From Mitsuaria sp. PDC51 (lineage in GTDB: Bacteria > Pseudomonadota > Gammaproteobacteria > Burkholderiales > Burkholderiaceae_C): 64,000 nt of DNA. Positions 17,501 through 29,000 of this stretch are shown piece by piece (the first letter of the stretch is position 1; each line of letters begins with the position of its first letter). Position numbers and translations under genes: made by a program. Below the pieces are notes generated by a model. The model ran no database searches. It was not told the DNA's origin and saw only the letters and a program-made list of their open reading frames with translations. Location of the stretch: positions 2,170,001-2,234,000 of the forward strand of contig NZ_FOZE01000001.1 in the NCBI RefSeq assembly GCF_900113225.1, written 5' to 3'.

Positions 17501-19495
17501 TACGCCGACTACGCCGACTGGCAGACGCGCCAGCTCGCTGCGGCGCTTCCCCCGCTCGCTGCGCACTGGCGCGAGACGCTGCGCGGCGCGCCGGTGCTGT
17601 CGACGCTGCCACCCGACCGCGAGCGACCGGCCGTGGCATCGATGGCCGGGGAGGCGATCGAGCTGATGCTGCCGCGCGAGGAAGCCGACGCCATCGGGCA
17701 ACTGGCCCGCGCGCAAGGCAGCACGCCGTTCGCGGTGATGCTGGCGGCCTTCCTCGCGGCACTGCACCGCCGCGCCGCCAGCGACGACCTGGTCATCGGC
17801 ACCGATGTCGCGGGGCGCGACCGGCCCGAGATCGAGGACCTGATCGGCTTCTTCGTCAATGTCGTGCCGCTGCGCTCACGACGCGAGGGCGGCGGCACGT
17901 TCGCCCAATGGCTGGCGCGGGTGCGGGACCTGAGCCTGAGCGCCTTCGAGCATGCCGCGATGCCCTTCGACCAGATCGTCGACGCGGCCGGCGTGCCGCG
18001 CACGCGGCGACATGGACCGCTGGTGCAGACCCTGTTCGTCGTCCAGAACACGCCGGCCGGGCGCACGGACCTGCCGGGGCTGAGCCTGCGACTCGAGTCG
18101 CGCCCGCCGGCCACCTCGAAGTTCGATCTGGCCGTCTTCGTGACCGACACGCCGGACGGCCTGCGCGCCGAGTGGGTCTTCGCCGCGGCGCTGTACGAGC
18201 GGGCCAGCGTCGAGGCCTTCGCGCAAGGCTGGCGCGCGCTGCTGCGCGCCGCCGCGGCCGCGCCCGATGCGGCGCTCGACGCGCTGCTCGACGCCGTGCC
18301 GGGCGGCCTGTCGCCTGCTTCTCCTCCGCCTTTCAAGGAGCCGACCATGACTTCCCTCCCCATGTCCGCCGTCGACAAGCCCGGCAAGCTCGACAAGCTG
18401 AGCAAACTCGACAAGCTGTCCAAGCTCGGCAAGGGCGCGGCGACGGCGATCAGCACGGGCGCGCCCGCCGAGGCCGCGCTACCGGGCGTCGCCGCGCTGC
18501 CGGGTGTGCCCCCGCTGCCCGCAGTGCGTCTGTCCACGCTGGCCGAGGATCGCCGCTTCCCGCTGATCGTCGAGGCCACCAGTCCGGACATCGATGCCGT
18601 CGCCTGGGCGCGCCGGCATCGCGACACCATCGAGTCGCTGCTGTTGTCGCATGGCGGCCTGCTGATGCGGGGCTTCGGGCTGCGGACGCCGCAGGAGTTC
18701 GAGGCCTTCGCCGAAACCATCGAGCCCGAGCTGTTCGGCGGCTATGGCGACCTGCCGAAGAAGGAGGGCGGTCGCAACACCTACCGGTCGACGCCGTACC
18801 CCGAGCGGCAGATGATCCTGTTCCACAACGAGAGCGCGCACCTGGAGCGCTGGCCGCGCAAGCAGTGGTTCTTCTGCGAGTTGCCGTCGCCGGTCGGCGG
18901 CGCGACGCCCATCGTCGACTGCCGTGAGATGCTGCGGCGCCTGCCCACCGACCTGGTCGACGAATTCGAGCGCAAAGGGCTGCTGTACGTCCGCACCTTC
19001 ACGCCGCGGCTGGACGTGTCGTGGCATGACTTCTTCAAGACCACGGACCGTGCCGAGGTCGAGGCGCGGTTGACGCTGGCCGGCACCGGCTTCCGCTGGC
19101 TCGATGCCGACACGCTGCAGACGCGCACCCGCTGCCCGGCGGTGGTCAAGCATCCATTGACCGGGGAACGGGTGTTCTTCAACCAGGTGCAGCTGCATCA
19201 CGTCAGCTGCCTGGAGGCGCAGGTGCGCGAGGACCTGCTCGGGCTGGTGGGGCCGGAGCGGATGCCGCGACACGTGATGTTCGGCGACGGCTCGCTGATC
19301 CCCGACGCGACGATGGCCGTCGTCGGCGCGACTTACGAGGCCTGCGCGGTGCGGCTGGAGTGGCGTCAGGGCGACGTCATCATGCTGGACAACATGCTGG
19401 CGGCACATGCGCGCGATCCCTACGAGGGACCGCGCAAGATCGTCGTGGCGATGGGCGCGATGTTCGATCGCGCGGCGCTGGGCGGGGAGGTGTGA
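14516..19495 (+). CDS. NRPS loading protein: FAAL-ACP-C(starter)-aspartyl beta-hydroxylase
   Basis: A 1659-residue initiation protein. Residues ~45-680 are a fatty acyl-AMP ligase (LQYTSGSTSTPKGVMVSHGN near 225, RIKDLIIVRGHNLYPQDIE near 540, SSGKIQR near 635). An acyl carrier domain follows (GGNSLTA, phosphopantetheine Ser near 750), then a condensation domain at ~818-1265 with intact HHIVFDGW (~957). Residues ~1338-1655 are a TauD/SyrP-like Fe(II)/2-oxoglutarate oxygenase with FHNESAH (His and Glu iron ligands, ~1435) and the distal LAAHARDPYEGPRK (His and Arg, ~1630). It would activate a fatty acid, acylate the first Asp held on the next protein and hydroxylate that Asp. Linkers are low-complexity (Asp/Ala-rich before the ACP, Lys-Leu repeats before the oxygenase). 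An AGAAAGAAG site precedes the ATG. Confidence 0.92.
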   Translation: MTAAMQSLSSLSPVPPISPATVTDATATDNAAMAAPRALSAPASTASGMPSATLVDRVDELARTRPDDIALVMLDDGGIDGRDRPVRYAELARRARAVAAALQDAGLPLRARVLLALEGTDDYLVAFLGCLYAGLIAVPVFPPEPARPQHLERFGAIARDAGAAAVLAARADIDGGVFAGIEGIAGAEGVAAPGAARLLAVDDIPAERADAWRPHRPRPADIAFLQYTSGSTSTPKGVMVSHGNLMGNEIAIQATLGTTARDVYVSWLPPFHDMGLIGGLLQPLHAGGMLVLMTTAAFLARPTRWLDAMHRYRGTVAAGPDFAYRLCADRVARADRNAPPAWDLSAWRIALSGAEPVRADTVAAFQAAFAPCGFAARAVTPSYGLAEATLLVTGSQRMHGAVSRLFSSEALKRGIAEPLPEDGAATAPAAATQARGVIASSDATRESGAVACDVGAQRLVGCGAVAPDHALRIVDPSSAAVRGAGEIGEIQVKGPSVALGYWGRPEASAETFVEEGPDRWLRTGDLGFVLDGELYVTGRIKDLIIVRGHNLYPQDIEAALETRLELVRKGRIAAFAVPGPTGDAIGVAAEVSRATRKAVTPQALVDAIAAVVGEVCGEAPRVTVLLNPGGLPKTSSGKIQRSAARRGWQDGSLDAYAVHANGRFVVDAEAADPRRLDAASDAAAYAASDAMLDAGSDAKRDTGPHAGPHAGGDAALTDTERALAAIWHEVLEDTGALRLTPQSHFFAVGGNSLTAARLASRVTARFGVSLALRDLFKGPTLVALAARVEALRQEAEAMRQGGEAMPTSAPLVPIARGATMPLSPAQRRLWLVERLTPRADRQAHPAYNMTAALHLSGPLDLPALRAAMTDLVERHEVLRTVYPENDDGEPLAVSRPPFALELPLTDVSALPEARQSAMLDEAFAAMAGVAFELADGPLLRATLLRLAPERHALLLGVHHIVFDGWSVAVFVRDLATAYAARQAGRPPAWSPLPVQYADYADWQTRQLAAALPPLAAHWRETLRGAPVLSTLPPDRERPAVASMAGEAIELMLPREEADAIGQLARAQGSTPFAVMLAAFLAALHRRAASDDLVIGTDVAGRDRPEIEDLIGFFVNVVPLRSRREGGGTFAQWLARVRDLSLSAFEHAAMPFDQIVDAAGVPRTRRHGPLVQTLFVVQNTPAGRTDLPGLSLRLESRPPATSKFDLAVFVTDTPDGLRAEWVFAAALYERASVEAFAQGWRALLRAAAAAPDAALDALLDAVPGGLSPASPPPFKEPTMTSLPMSAVDKPGKLDKLSKLDKLSKLGKGAATAISTGAPAEAALPGVAALPGVPPLPAVRLSTLAEDRRFPLIVEATSPDIDAVAWARRHRDTIESLLLSHGGLLMRGFGLRTPQEFEAFAETIEPELFGGYGDLPKKEGGRNTYRSTPYPERQMILFHNESAHLERWPRKQWFFCELPSPVGGATPIVDCREMLRRLPTDLVDEFERKGLLYVRTFTPRLDVSWHDFFKTTDRAEVEARLTLAGTGFRWLDADTLQTRTRCPAVVKHPLTGERVFFNQVQLHHVSCLEAQVREDLLGLVGPERMPRHVMFGDGSLIPDATMAVVGATYEACAVRLEWRQGDVIMLDNMLAAHARDPYEGPRKIVVAMGAMFDRAALGGEV
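18528..19480 (+). other. Fused aspartyl beta-hydroxylase domain (IbetaH-Asp type)
   Basis: This is the C-terminal domain of the loading protein, set off by a Lys-Leu-Asp-Lys repeat linker. The HxE metal pair in FHNESAH and the distal His/Arg motif are intact. In siderophore clusters, hydroxylases fused to the C-terminus of an NRPS form the subtype reported to give L-threo beta-hydroxy-Asp and to pair with an 'interface' domain; stand-alone enzymes form the other subtype. The next protein starts with such a domain. Stereochemistry is inferred from the published subtype rule. Confidence 0.8.
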
Positions 19496-19499
19496 TCCG

Positions 19500-20950
19500 A
19501 TGAACGCGGTCCACACCCCCGAGATCGCCGCCGCCGCGCTGGCGTCGAGCGGATTGAGCCCCGAGCAGCGGGCGGTTGCCTTGGCGGATCCGTCGGCGGC
19601 GCTGACGGCGTGGGTCCGCATCGACGGCCCGCTGGACGTCGTCGCGCTGAGGCGGGCGGTCGAGCAGGCGGTGGCCGAGCACGACCTGCTGCGCACGGCC
19701 TTCGGCGCCGTGGACGGCTATCGCGGCCTGCGGCAATGGTCGCTGCCCGCGACACCGGTGCTGGATTGGCAGGGCGCTGATCTGCGCGACGCGGACATGG
19801 CCGACTCCACGGCCAACTCGACGGCCGACGGAGCGGACGAACGCGAGGGCGGGCTGCATGGACGCGGAGAGGGCGTCAGCGCGCTACACGCGTGGCTGGG
19901 CGCACTCGCGACGCCGCTGGCGATCGATGAGGGGCGCGTAGTCCGCGCGGGGCTGGCGCGACTCGGTGAAGCGCGCCATGTGCTGGCGGTCCACGCAAGT
20001 GCCTTGGTGGTCGACGCCGGCAGCTTGATCGCGCTGCTCGCGCGGGTGGCCGGGATCGCGACCGCGGATGCGACCGACACCGAGCACTTCCAATACGCGC
20101 AGTACGTCGACTGGCGTGCGGAGCTCGCGAGCGACGACGGGGCGCAGGCGGGCAACGCCTATTGGCAGCGTCACTTCGCGGGCGCCGCGGTTGACGCGGT
20201 CGCCGCGAACACCACGGGCGCCGTGGGCGTCGTGAGAGCGCTGAACGTCGCCGACTGGCAGGCACCTCGGCTCGCCAAGCCGCTCGCACCACGAGCGGGG
20301 CGTGTCCAGGCTCGCGCGGCGTTGCCGGCTGACCTGGTTCGCCGTCTCACCGATGCCAATGCCAACGGCGACGGCGACGGCGACGCCAGCGCGGCCGGAC
20401 CCGAACGGCTGCTGCACGCGGTGTGGCTGCTGCTCCTCGCGCGTCTGAACGGCTTCGAGCCATTCGTCGCTGGTTGGCGGCACGACTGCCGCGCCGACTA
20501 CGACCTGATGCGCGGCGGCATGGGCCTCTTCGAGAAGATCCTGCCGATGGCGATGACGCCGCGCCCGGAGGCCCGCTTCTCCGACTGGCTCGCGCATTGC
20601 GCGGCGATCGCGACGAATCACGTGGACGCCCAGGAGTACTGGCCGGTCGATGCCCCACCGACCACGGCGCATCGGGAGGCCGTCTTCGGCTGGCGCGAGG
20701 CCGTGCCGCCCGCGGCCGGCTGGTCCGCTCCGGAGGTCGAGTTGCCGGAGCGCGATGTCGCGCTCTCGCTCGATGTGCATTGGGGTCCGCGCCCGGAACT
20801 GGTGCTGAGCGCCGACGGGACGCGCCATTCACGCGCGGCCCTCGAGCGGCTGCTGTGCCAGTTCACCACGCTGCTCCGCGCGGCGCTCGACCACCCCCAC
20901 GCGGCAATGCACATGCTGGATCCCGTCGGCGAGGCGGAGCGGACGGCGCT
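19500..20950 (+). other. Interface domain (degenerate condensation domain)
   Basis: The first ~480 codons keep the layout of a condensation domain (an initial LSPEQRA-like motif, DLLRTAFG, a mid-region YVDWRAEL and a GLFEKILPM segment), yet lack both catalytic histidines and the DG of HHxxxDG. Interface domains of this sort have been described in beta-hydroxy-Asp siderophore synthetases as docking platforms for the hydroxylase. Position, loss of the active site and the neighbouring hydroxylase all fit. Confidence 0.75.
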
Positions 20951-23012
20951 GCTGGCCTGGCGCGGCGAGCGACGCGACGTGGGCACGCTCACGATCTCGC
21001 AGCATGTCGCCGAGTGGGCCGCGCTGTCGCCACAGGCGCCCGCCGTGGAGGCGCAGGGTGAGACGCTCGACTACCGGTCGCTCAACCAGCGGGCCAACCG
21101 GCTCGCCCGCGCGATGAGCTCGCTGGGCGTGACGCCGGGCGCGCTCGTGGCGCTGAACCTGCCTCGCAGCGCCGACCTGATCGTCGCGATCCTGGCGACG
21201 TGGCGCGCCGGCGCGGCGTATCTGCCGCTGGAACCCCATTGGCCGGAAGTCCGTCGGAAGGCGCTCCTCGCCGACGCGCGGCCCGCGCTGGTGCTGCACG
21301 CCGCATCGCTCGGCGGCACGAATGCGGTCGACGTGGCGCTCCATTGCCGCGCGGCGGTCCTCGCCGGCGAAGGCCTGAGCCCCGCAGATGAGCCGGCGCT
21401 CGACTTGTGCACCCTCGACGCCGACATGCCGCCAAGCGTCGCGGGACTGGGCGATCTGGCCTATGTGCTCTACACCTCGGGCTCGACCGGCCAGCCCAAG
21501 GGCGTCGCCATCGAGCATGGCCAGCTGCTCCATTACGTCGTCGGCAGCTCGGCCGCGATGGACCTGGCGGCCAGCCGCCGCTGGGCGCTGACGAGCTCGG
21601 TGGTGGCCGACCTGGGCAACACGGCGCTGTTCGGCGCGCTGTTCAACGGTGCCTGCCTGGTCATCGCCGAGGACGCCGACACGCGGGACGCGGACGCCTT
21701 CGCCCGCTTCGTCGACGGGCGCGGCATCGACGCCATCAAGATCGTGCCGTCCCACCTGGAGGCGCTGCTGGACGCCCGGTCGCCGCGGTTGCCGCGCACC
21801 GTGGTGCTCGGCGGAGAAGCCGCGCCTCGCGCGCTGATCGAGCGCATCTGGCGCCTGGCGCCGGGCACCGTGATCCACAACCACTACGGCCCGACCGAGA
21901 CCACGGTGGGCGTGCTGGTCCACCGCGTGCGCCCGTCCGATGCGCAAGGCGCCGACGCGCTGCCGCTGACGCAGGTGCTGCCCAACACCCGGGTCCATGT
22001 GCTCGACGAGGCGATGCGGCTGGTGCCGGCCGGTGCCCAGGGGCAGGTCCATGTGGGCGGTCCGCAGCTGTGCCGCGGCTACCTGGGTCGCGAGGTGCCG
22101 GGCGTCTTCGTCGACGACCCGTTCCGGCCCGGCGAGCGCCTCTACCGCACCGGCGATGTCGCGCAGGTGCTGGCCGAGGGCGGCCTGCGCCTGATCGGAC
22201 GCGCGGATCACCAGCTGAAGCTGCGAGGCTTCCGCGTGGACCCGGCGGAGGTTGAGGGTGCGCTGCTGACGCTGTCCGGCGTGCGCCAGGCCGTCGTGCT
22301 CGGGATGCCCGGCGTCGGCGGCATCGAGTTGACCGCCTGCGTCGCCATGGCTGAGGACGGTGCTGGCGCCGACGTCGGCCTCGGCGGCCTGCGCGAGGCG
22401 CTGAAGTCGCTACTGCCCTCGCACATGGTCCCTGCACGGGTGATGCGCGTCGACGACCTCCCGCGCCTGCCCAACGGCAAGCTCGATCGCGCGGCCATCG
22501 CGACGCTGATGGCGTCCGCCCTGACTTCGTCCTCGACCACCACCGCGACATCGACGCCATCCGTCGTCGTGCCTGCCGCGCTCGGCGCGCTCGACGGGCT
22601 CAGCGGGACGAGCGGCCCGACGGCCTCTGTCCAGGCCGCATCCGCCGGCGCGCCGCGCGACGCGCTCGAGACCGTCCTGTCGCAAGGCATGGGCCTGCTG
22701 CTGGGCCGCGGCCCGATCGGCATCGACGAGGACTTCTTCGAGCTCGGCGGTCATTCGCTGCTGGTGATCCGCCTGGTCGCGCGCCTGCGCAAGCTGCTGG
22801 GCATTGAGATCGAGCCCGGCCTGGTCTTCGACCACCCGACCGTGGCCGAGCTGGCCGCCGCGCTGCGCGCCGGCCCCTGGGACACCTCGGGCTTCGAGCG
22901 CCTGGCCGCCACCGACTGGCAGACGTCCGAGACCGCAGGGCCCCAGACAGCGACATCCAAGACAGCGACATCCGAGACCACGGCCTCCGAGACCGCGACG
23001 CCGTCCCCCTGA
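19500..23012 (+). CDS. NRPS: interface domain-A(Asp)-PCP
   Basis: A 1170-residue single-module protein. Residues 1-~455 have the condensation fold, but the HHxxxDG site is replaced by a stretch reading [11 protein letters not shown] (~163), so it should not catalyse condensation. Residues ~495-1010 are an adenylation domain; pocket residues read by eye are D-L-T-K-V-G-H-V-G-K, essentially the Asp code. The PCP follows (GGHSLLV, Ser ~1084), then a Thr/Ser/Ala-rich tail. The start ATG at 19500 lies 4 bases after the previous stop. Combined with the preceding starter C and hydroxylase domains, it loads Asp, presents it for beta-hydroxylation and receives the fatty acyl group. Confidence 0.9.
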   Translation: MNAVHTPEIAAAALASSGLSPEQRAVALADPSAALTAWVRIDGPLDVVALRRAVEQAVAEHDLLRTAFGAVDGYRGLRQWSLPATPVLDWQGADLRDADMADSTANSTADGADEREGGLHGRGEGVSALHAWLGALATPLAIDEGRVVRAGLARLGEARHVLAVHASALVVDAGSLIALLARVAGIATADATDTEHFQYAQYVDWRAELASDDGAQAGNAYWQRHFAGAAVDAVAANTTGAVGVVRALNVADWQAPRLAKPLAPRAGRVQARAALPADLVRRLTDANANGDGDGDASAAGPERLLHAVWLLLLARLNGFEPFVAGWRHDCRADYDLMRGGMGLFEKILPMAMTPRPEARFSDWLAHCAAIATNHVDAQEYWPVDAPPTTAHREAVFGWREAVPPAAGWSAPEVELPERDVALSLDVHWGPRPELVLSADGTRHSRAALERLLCQFTTLLRAALDHPHAAMHMLDPVGEAERTALLAWRGERRDVGTLTISQHVAEWAALSPQAPAVEAQGETLDYRSLNQRANRLARAMSSLGVTPGALVALNLPRSADLIVAILATWRAGAAYLPLEPHWPEVRRKALLADARPALVLHAASLGGTNAVDVALHCRAAVLAGEGLSPADEPALDLCTLDADMPPSVAGLGDLAYVLYTSGSTGQPKGVAIEHGQLLHYVVGSSAAMDLAASRRWALTSSVVADLGNTALFGALFNGACLVIAEDADTRDADAFARFVDGRGIDAIKIVPSHLEALLDARSPRLPRTVVLGGEAAPRALIERIWRLAPGTVIHNHYGPTETTVGVLVHRVRPSDAQGADALPLTQVLPNTRVHVLDEAMRLVPAGAQGQVHVGGPQLCRGYLGREVPGVFVDDPFRPGERLYRTGDVAQVLAEGGLRLIGRADHQLKLRGFRVDPAEVEGALLTLSGVRQAVVLGMPGVGGIELTACVAMAEDGAGADVGLGGLREALKSLLPSHMVPARVMRVDDLPRLPNGKLDRAAIATLMASALTSSSTTTATSTPSVVVPAALGALDGLSGTSGPTASVQAASAGAPRDALETVLSQGMGLLLGRGPIGIDEDFFELGGHSLLVIRLVARLRKLLGIEIEPGLVFDHPTVAELAAALRAGPWDTSGFERLAATDWQTSETAGPQTATSKTATSETTASETATPSP

Positions 23013-23028
23013 TCCCTCTGTTGCACCC

Positions 23029-26000
23029 ATGAACGACATGACCCTCCCGCCCGTGCCCGCCGCTGACGACCTGGGCGTCGCCGCGACGCCACCCACCGCC
23101 CGCGTCGCCGACGGCGAGGCGGTCCGTCTGTCGTTCACGCAGGAGCCGCTGTGGGTGCTGCAGCGCCTGGGCGAGCGCATGACCGCCTACAACCTGCCAC
23201 GCGTCATGCGCCTGCGCGGCCCGCTGCGGGCCGAGGCCCTGCAGCGCGCCTTCGAGGCGGTGATCGCGCGCCACGCCATCCTGCGCACCCGCTTCCTCGA
23301 ACGCGACGGCCTGCCGATGGCCGTGGCCGAGCCGCAGGTCGCGTTCACGCTCGGGCAGACGGATGTCTCGGCGCTCGCGCCGCAGGCGCGCGAGGAGGCG
23401 ATCGCGCGCGAGGTGCAGGCCACGCTCCACCACGTCTTCGACCTGGCGGTCGCGCCGGCGATGGTGGCGCGGCTGCTGAAGCGGGGCGAGGACGACCACG
23501 TCCTGGTGCTGTGCCTGCATCACATCGTGTCGGATGCGTGGTCCAACCCGGTCTTCGCCGCCGACCTGTCGACGGCCTACGGCCTGGCGCTGCGGCAGGC
23601 CGGCCCGGTCCAGCTGCCACCGCTGCGCCTGCAGTACGCGGACCACGCGGTCCGCCAGCGCGAGACGCTGGCGCGCGGCGGGTTCGATCGCGCGCTCGCC
23701 CACTGGAACGCGCAGCTCGGCCCCGAGGTCCCGGTGCTGGCCTTGCCGACCGATGCGCCGCGTCCCGCGATGCCGTCGTTCCGCGGCACGTCGATCGACT
23801 TCGCGCTCGAGCCCGCACTGGAGGCCGCGCTGCGCCAGTTCTGCCGCGCCGAGCGCTGCACGCCCTTCGTCGTGCTGTTCGCCGCCTGGCAGCTGCTGCT
23901 GGCGCGTTTCGCGCGGCAGTCGGAATTCGCCGTCGGCGTGCCGCATGCGGGCCGCCAGGACGAGGAGGTCTTCGGCCTGATCGGCTTCTTCGTCAACACC
24001 CATGTCTATCGCGCCAGGCTCAAGCCCGAGCAGACCTTGCGGGCGCTGTGCCGCCAGATCCGGAGCGACGCGCTGGGCGCGATGTCGCATCCCGACCTGC
24101 CGCTGGACCTGCTGCTGGCCCAGCGCAACGAGCGCCGGGATCCGACGCGCTCGCCGCTGTTCCAGGTGCTCTTCGGCGTGCAGATGGGGGACCTGCCGGC
24201 GCTGGCCTTCGACGAGGTCACGGTCGAGTTCGTCGAGCAAGGGGACGTCAATGCGAAGTTCGACCTGTCGATGAATTTCCAGGTGGGCTCGGCGCGCGTT
24301 GGCGGCCGGCTCGCCTACAACACTGACCTGTTCGAGGCCGCGACGGCACGGCGGCTGGTCCGCGGCTGCGTGGCGATGCTGGAGACCATCGTGCGCGCGC
24401 CTGACCAGATCGTCGGGGCCGTCGGCCTGGCGGATGAGGACGATCTGCGGCGCCTCGCGGCTTGGGGCCTCGGTAAGCCTGCGCCAGTCCCCGTGGGCGC
24501 AACGGCGCTGACCGGCTCGTCTTTCGTGCCAGTGCATGAGCATGTTGCCCTGCACGCGCGACGCCATCCGCAGGCCACGGCGCTCGTCCAGGAGGACGAC
24601 GCGCTGACCTGGTCAGCGCTGGATCGTCGTGTCGACGCGCTGGCGCGAAGGCTGCGTGATCGGAGCATCGGCGCCGACGCGCGCGTGGGCCTGGCCTTCG
24701 ACCGCTCGATCCCGATGGTCGTCGCGATGCTTGGCGTGCTGCGCGCCGGCGCGGCGTTCGTGCCGCTGGATCCCGCGCTGCCGGCGGAGCGCCTGGATTT
24801 CCAACTGCGGGACAGCGGCGCGGCGCTGGTGATCGGCGACGGCGATCCGGTCTGGGCCCTCGGCGTGCCGACGATGCGGCTTCCGACCGACGACGACAAC
24901 GACGCCGCCCTGGCCCGCTCATCGAGCGGAGCGACGGCCACGGCTACAGCCGCGGCCGTCCATCCGGACCAGGCGGCCTACTTGATCTACACCTCAGGAT
25001 CGACCGGCCGCCCGAAGGGCGTCGTCGTCAGCCATGGCGCCTTGGGCAACTACCTCGACGGCGTGCTGCATCGGCTGCACATCGACGACCGCCTCTCAAG
25101 CATGGCCATGGTCTCGACGGTGGCCGCCGATCTCGGCCACACGGTGCTGTTCGGCGCCCTGCGCGCGGGGCTGACGCTGCACCTGATCTCCGCCGCGCGG
25201 GCGTTCGACCCGGATGCCTTCGCCGAGGTGATGCGGCGGGAATCGATCGACGTGCTCAAGATCACGCCCAGTCATCTGCAGGCCTTGCTCGGCGCCCGCG
25301 AGGCGGCGGACGCCTTGCCGCGTCACCGGCTGGTCCTGGGTGGCGAGGCCACGACCTGGGCGCTGCTGTCGCGCATCCAGGCGCTGCGGCCGACGCTGCG
25401 CGTCTTCAACCATTACGGCCCGACCGAGACCACCGTCGGCACGCTCACGCAGGACGCGGTGACCGCCGACCGATCGGCGGCGACGCTGCCGGTCGGCCGG
25501 CCGCTGCCCGGCACGGCGATGCGCGTGCTCGATGCCGACCTGCTGCCGGTGCCGCCGGGGCTGCCTGGCGAGTTGTATGTCGCCGGCCTGGGTCTGGCGC
25601 GCGGCTACCAGTCCCGGCCCGGACAGACGGCCGAGCGCTTCGTCGCCGATCCGTTCGACGAACGGGGCGGTCGTCTGTACCGCACCGGCGACCTGGTGCG
25701 CTGGACCGCCGATGGCCAGCTGGAGTACCTCGGCCGGGTCGACCATCAGGTCAAGGTGCGCGGTTTCCGCGTGGAGCTCGGCGAGGTCGAGGCGCAGCTG
25801 CGCGCCGACGAAGCGATCGCCGAGGCCGTCGTCGACGCCCAGGACGGGATCGGCGGCCTGCGGCTGGTGGCCTACGTCACCGGCCGCGACGGGATCCCGC
25901 CGGACCTGGCGGCGCTGCGCGAGCGCCTGTCGCGTGGGCTCACCGATGCGATGCTGCCGTCCGCCTTCGTCGTGATGGACGCGCTGCCGCTGACCCCCAA

Positions 26001-29000
26001 CGGCAAGATCGACCGCCGCGCGCTGCCGGCGCCGGACCGGACCTCGTCCGAGGCGCACGAGCCGCCGCAAGGTCCGGTCGAGACCTCGATCGCCGCGGCC
26101 TGGGCCGAGGTGCTGGAGGTGCCGCGCGTGGGCCGCGGCGATCACTTCTTCGAACTGGGCGGGCATTCGCTGCTGGCGCTGCGCCTGGTCGAGCGGCTGC
26201 GTCGCGACGGCCACCGCGCGCAGGTGCGCCAGCTCTTCGCCCATCCGCGGCTGCAGGACTTCGCGCGGGCCCTCGCGATCGAGCCGGTCGAGTCGGAGTT
26301 GTTCGTTCCGCCCAACCGCATTCCCGCCGGTTGCGAGGCCCTCGCGCCGGAGATGCTGCCGCTGGTGTCGCTGACGCCGGACGAGATCCGCCGCGTCGAG
26401 GCGGCGGTGCCCGGCGGCGCCGCCAACATCCAGGACGTCTACCCGCTGGCGCCGCTGCAGGAAGGCATCCTGTTCCACCACCTGATGCAGGCCGACGGCG
26501 ATGCCTACGTCACCTCGCGCGGCCTGGCCTTCGACAGCCGCGAGCGGCTGGAGCGCTTCGTCGCCCACCTCGACGCGGTGATCGCGCGGCACGACATCCT
26601 GCGGACCTCGGTCGTGTGGGAGGGCCTGCGGGAGCCGGTGCAGGTGGTGCATCGCTCGGCGCCGCTGCGGCTGCAGTGGCTGGACGGGGAGGGCGCCGTC
26701 GCCACTGCCGACGCCGAACACCGGCTGAAGGCGCATGTTCACCGGAGCCGGCTGCGCATCGACGTCCGCGAGGCGCCGATGATCCGCGCGACGGCCGTGG
26801 AGGTGGCCGCGGAGGTGGAGGTGGCCGCGGAGGCGCCGAGGGATTCGGCGGTGGGAGAGACCGATGGCGCGACGGCCGCGGGCGCGGCGCAGGGCAGGGC
26901 CAGCGCATCGGCTCGGACCGGCGCGCCTGGCCGCTGGCTGCTGCAGCTGTCGCGCCATCACCTGGTGTCCGACCACACCACGTTGGAGCGCATCGTCGAG
27001 GAGATCGGTCTGATGCAACGCGGCGCGGCCGCTGAGCTGCCGACGCCGGTGCCGTTCCGCGAGCAGGTCGCCCGCGCGCGCCTGGGGATGGGGCGCGAGG
27101 CTCACGAGGCCTTCTTCACCGCGCTGCTGCGCGACGTGGAGGAGCCGACAACGCCTTATGGGCTGATCGACGTGCGCGGCGATGGCACCAGCGTGCACGA
27201 GGCGCGGCGGACGCTCGACACCGCGCTGGCGGACCGGATCCGCCAGGAGGCGCGACGGCATGGCGTGGGCGCATCGGCGGTGTTCCACCTGGCCTGGTCG
27301 CTGGTGCTGGCGCGCGCGACCGGGCGCGATGACGTGGTCTTCGGCACGGTGCTGCTCGGCCGCATGCAGGCGGGGCGCGACGCCGGGCGCGCGCTGGGCC
27401 TGTTCATCAACACGCTGCCGCTGCGCCTACGGGTCGGGCCGCTGGGCGTCGCGGCGAGCCTGCGCTTGGCGCAGGCCGGACTGGCCGATCTGATGCGGCA
27501 CGAGCACGCGCCGCTGTCGCTGGCGCAGCGCTGCAGCGGGTTGCCGGGCGGCACGCCGCTGTTCTCCGCGCTGCTGAACTACCGCCACAGCCGCCGCCAG
27601 CCGGTGAGCGCTGTGCTCGATGGGGACGGCGTGCGCTTGCTCGACGGCGAGGAGCGCACCAACTATCCCTTCGCGCTGTCGGTGGACGATTTCGGCGATG
27701 GCTTCGGGCTGGTGGCGCAGGTCGATCGGACGCTCGATGCCGAGGCCATCGGCGCGCAGGTGCTGGCCGCGGTCGAGGCGGTCACGCGCGCGCTGGCCGA
27801 AAAGCCCGATCAGCCCTTGTGCGAGCTCGGCGGTCTGGATCAGGCGGCGCTGTCGCAGTGGCACGCATGGAGCGGCGGCGATGCGATTCAGGCGGCCGTC
27901 GCCGCAGCGACTGCGACGTCATTGCGGGCGCCGACTCCGACCTCGGCATCGGCATCGGCAACGGCAACGGCAACGGCATCGGCATCAGTCCCTGCGTCGA
28001 TCTCTGCGTCGATCTCTGCGACTGTCCCTGACCTCATCGAGCGGCAGGCCCACGCGCGGCCGGATGCGATCGCGGTGATCGCCAACGACGGCCGGCTCAC
28101 TCGCGCGGAACTGGAGGCGCGCGCGAACCGCTTGGCGCGCCGGCTGATCGCGCGGGGCGTGACGTCGGAGTCACGCGTCGGACTCGCGCTGCCGCGTTCG
28201 CTCGACATGATCGTCGGCCTGCTGGCCATCCTGAAGGCCGGCGGCGCCTACGTGCCGCTGGACCCCTCGTATCCGTCGGCGCGCTTGCGCCACATGATCG
28301 AGGACAGCCGCATCGCGCTGCTGCTCACGCAGGCCGACGTCCTCGATCGCATGCCGATGTCCGAGGGCGTGCCGACGCTGTGTATCGATCAACCGGACGA
28401 CCCCGACGCCTCGGCGTGCGACGAGTTGCCGCTTCCGGCGCTCGCGGCTGACCAGCTCGCCTACGTCATCTACACCTCCGGATCGACCGGCCGGCCCAAA
28501 GGCGTGGCCGTCGCGCACGGCCCGCTGGCCATGCACCTGCAGGCGATCGGCAAGCGGCTCGAGCTCACTCCCGGGGATCGCCTGCTGCAGTTCGCGTCGA
28601 TCAGCTTCGACGCGGGCGGTTCGCAGTGGATGGCACCGCTGATCCACGGCGCGGCCGTCGTGCTGCTGCCGCGGGACGGTTGGTCGACCGAGGAGGTCGC
28701 CCGCACCGTCCGTCGCGAGGGCGTGACGGCGCTGCACTTGCCGCCGGCCTATCTGCGGCAGCTCGCGGCTGAGCATGCGGGCGGGGGACTGCCGGTGCGG
28801 CTGTGCATCGCCGGCGGCGAGGCCTGGTCCGCCGCCGACTTCCACGCGGCGCGCGACGCCTTCCTGCCGCGGCGCCTGGTGAATTCCTATGGCCCGACCG
28901 AGGCGGTGATCACGCCATGCGCCTGGGACGTTCCGGCCGAGGAGATCGATCGCCTCGGCGACCGGACGACCGTGCCGATCGGCCGCCCCGTCGGCGACCG

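Noticed and set aside
19500-20950. A catalytically active condensation domain at the start of the Asp module
   Set aside because: The HHxxxDG motif is absent. A starter C domain with an intact motif already exists on the preceding protein.
27945-28016. A CRISPR-like array
   Set aside because: Units are 6-12 bases, contiguous and in frame inside an NRPS gene; there are no spacers.
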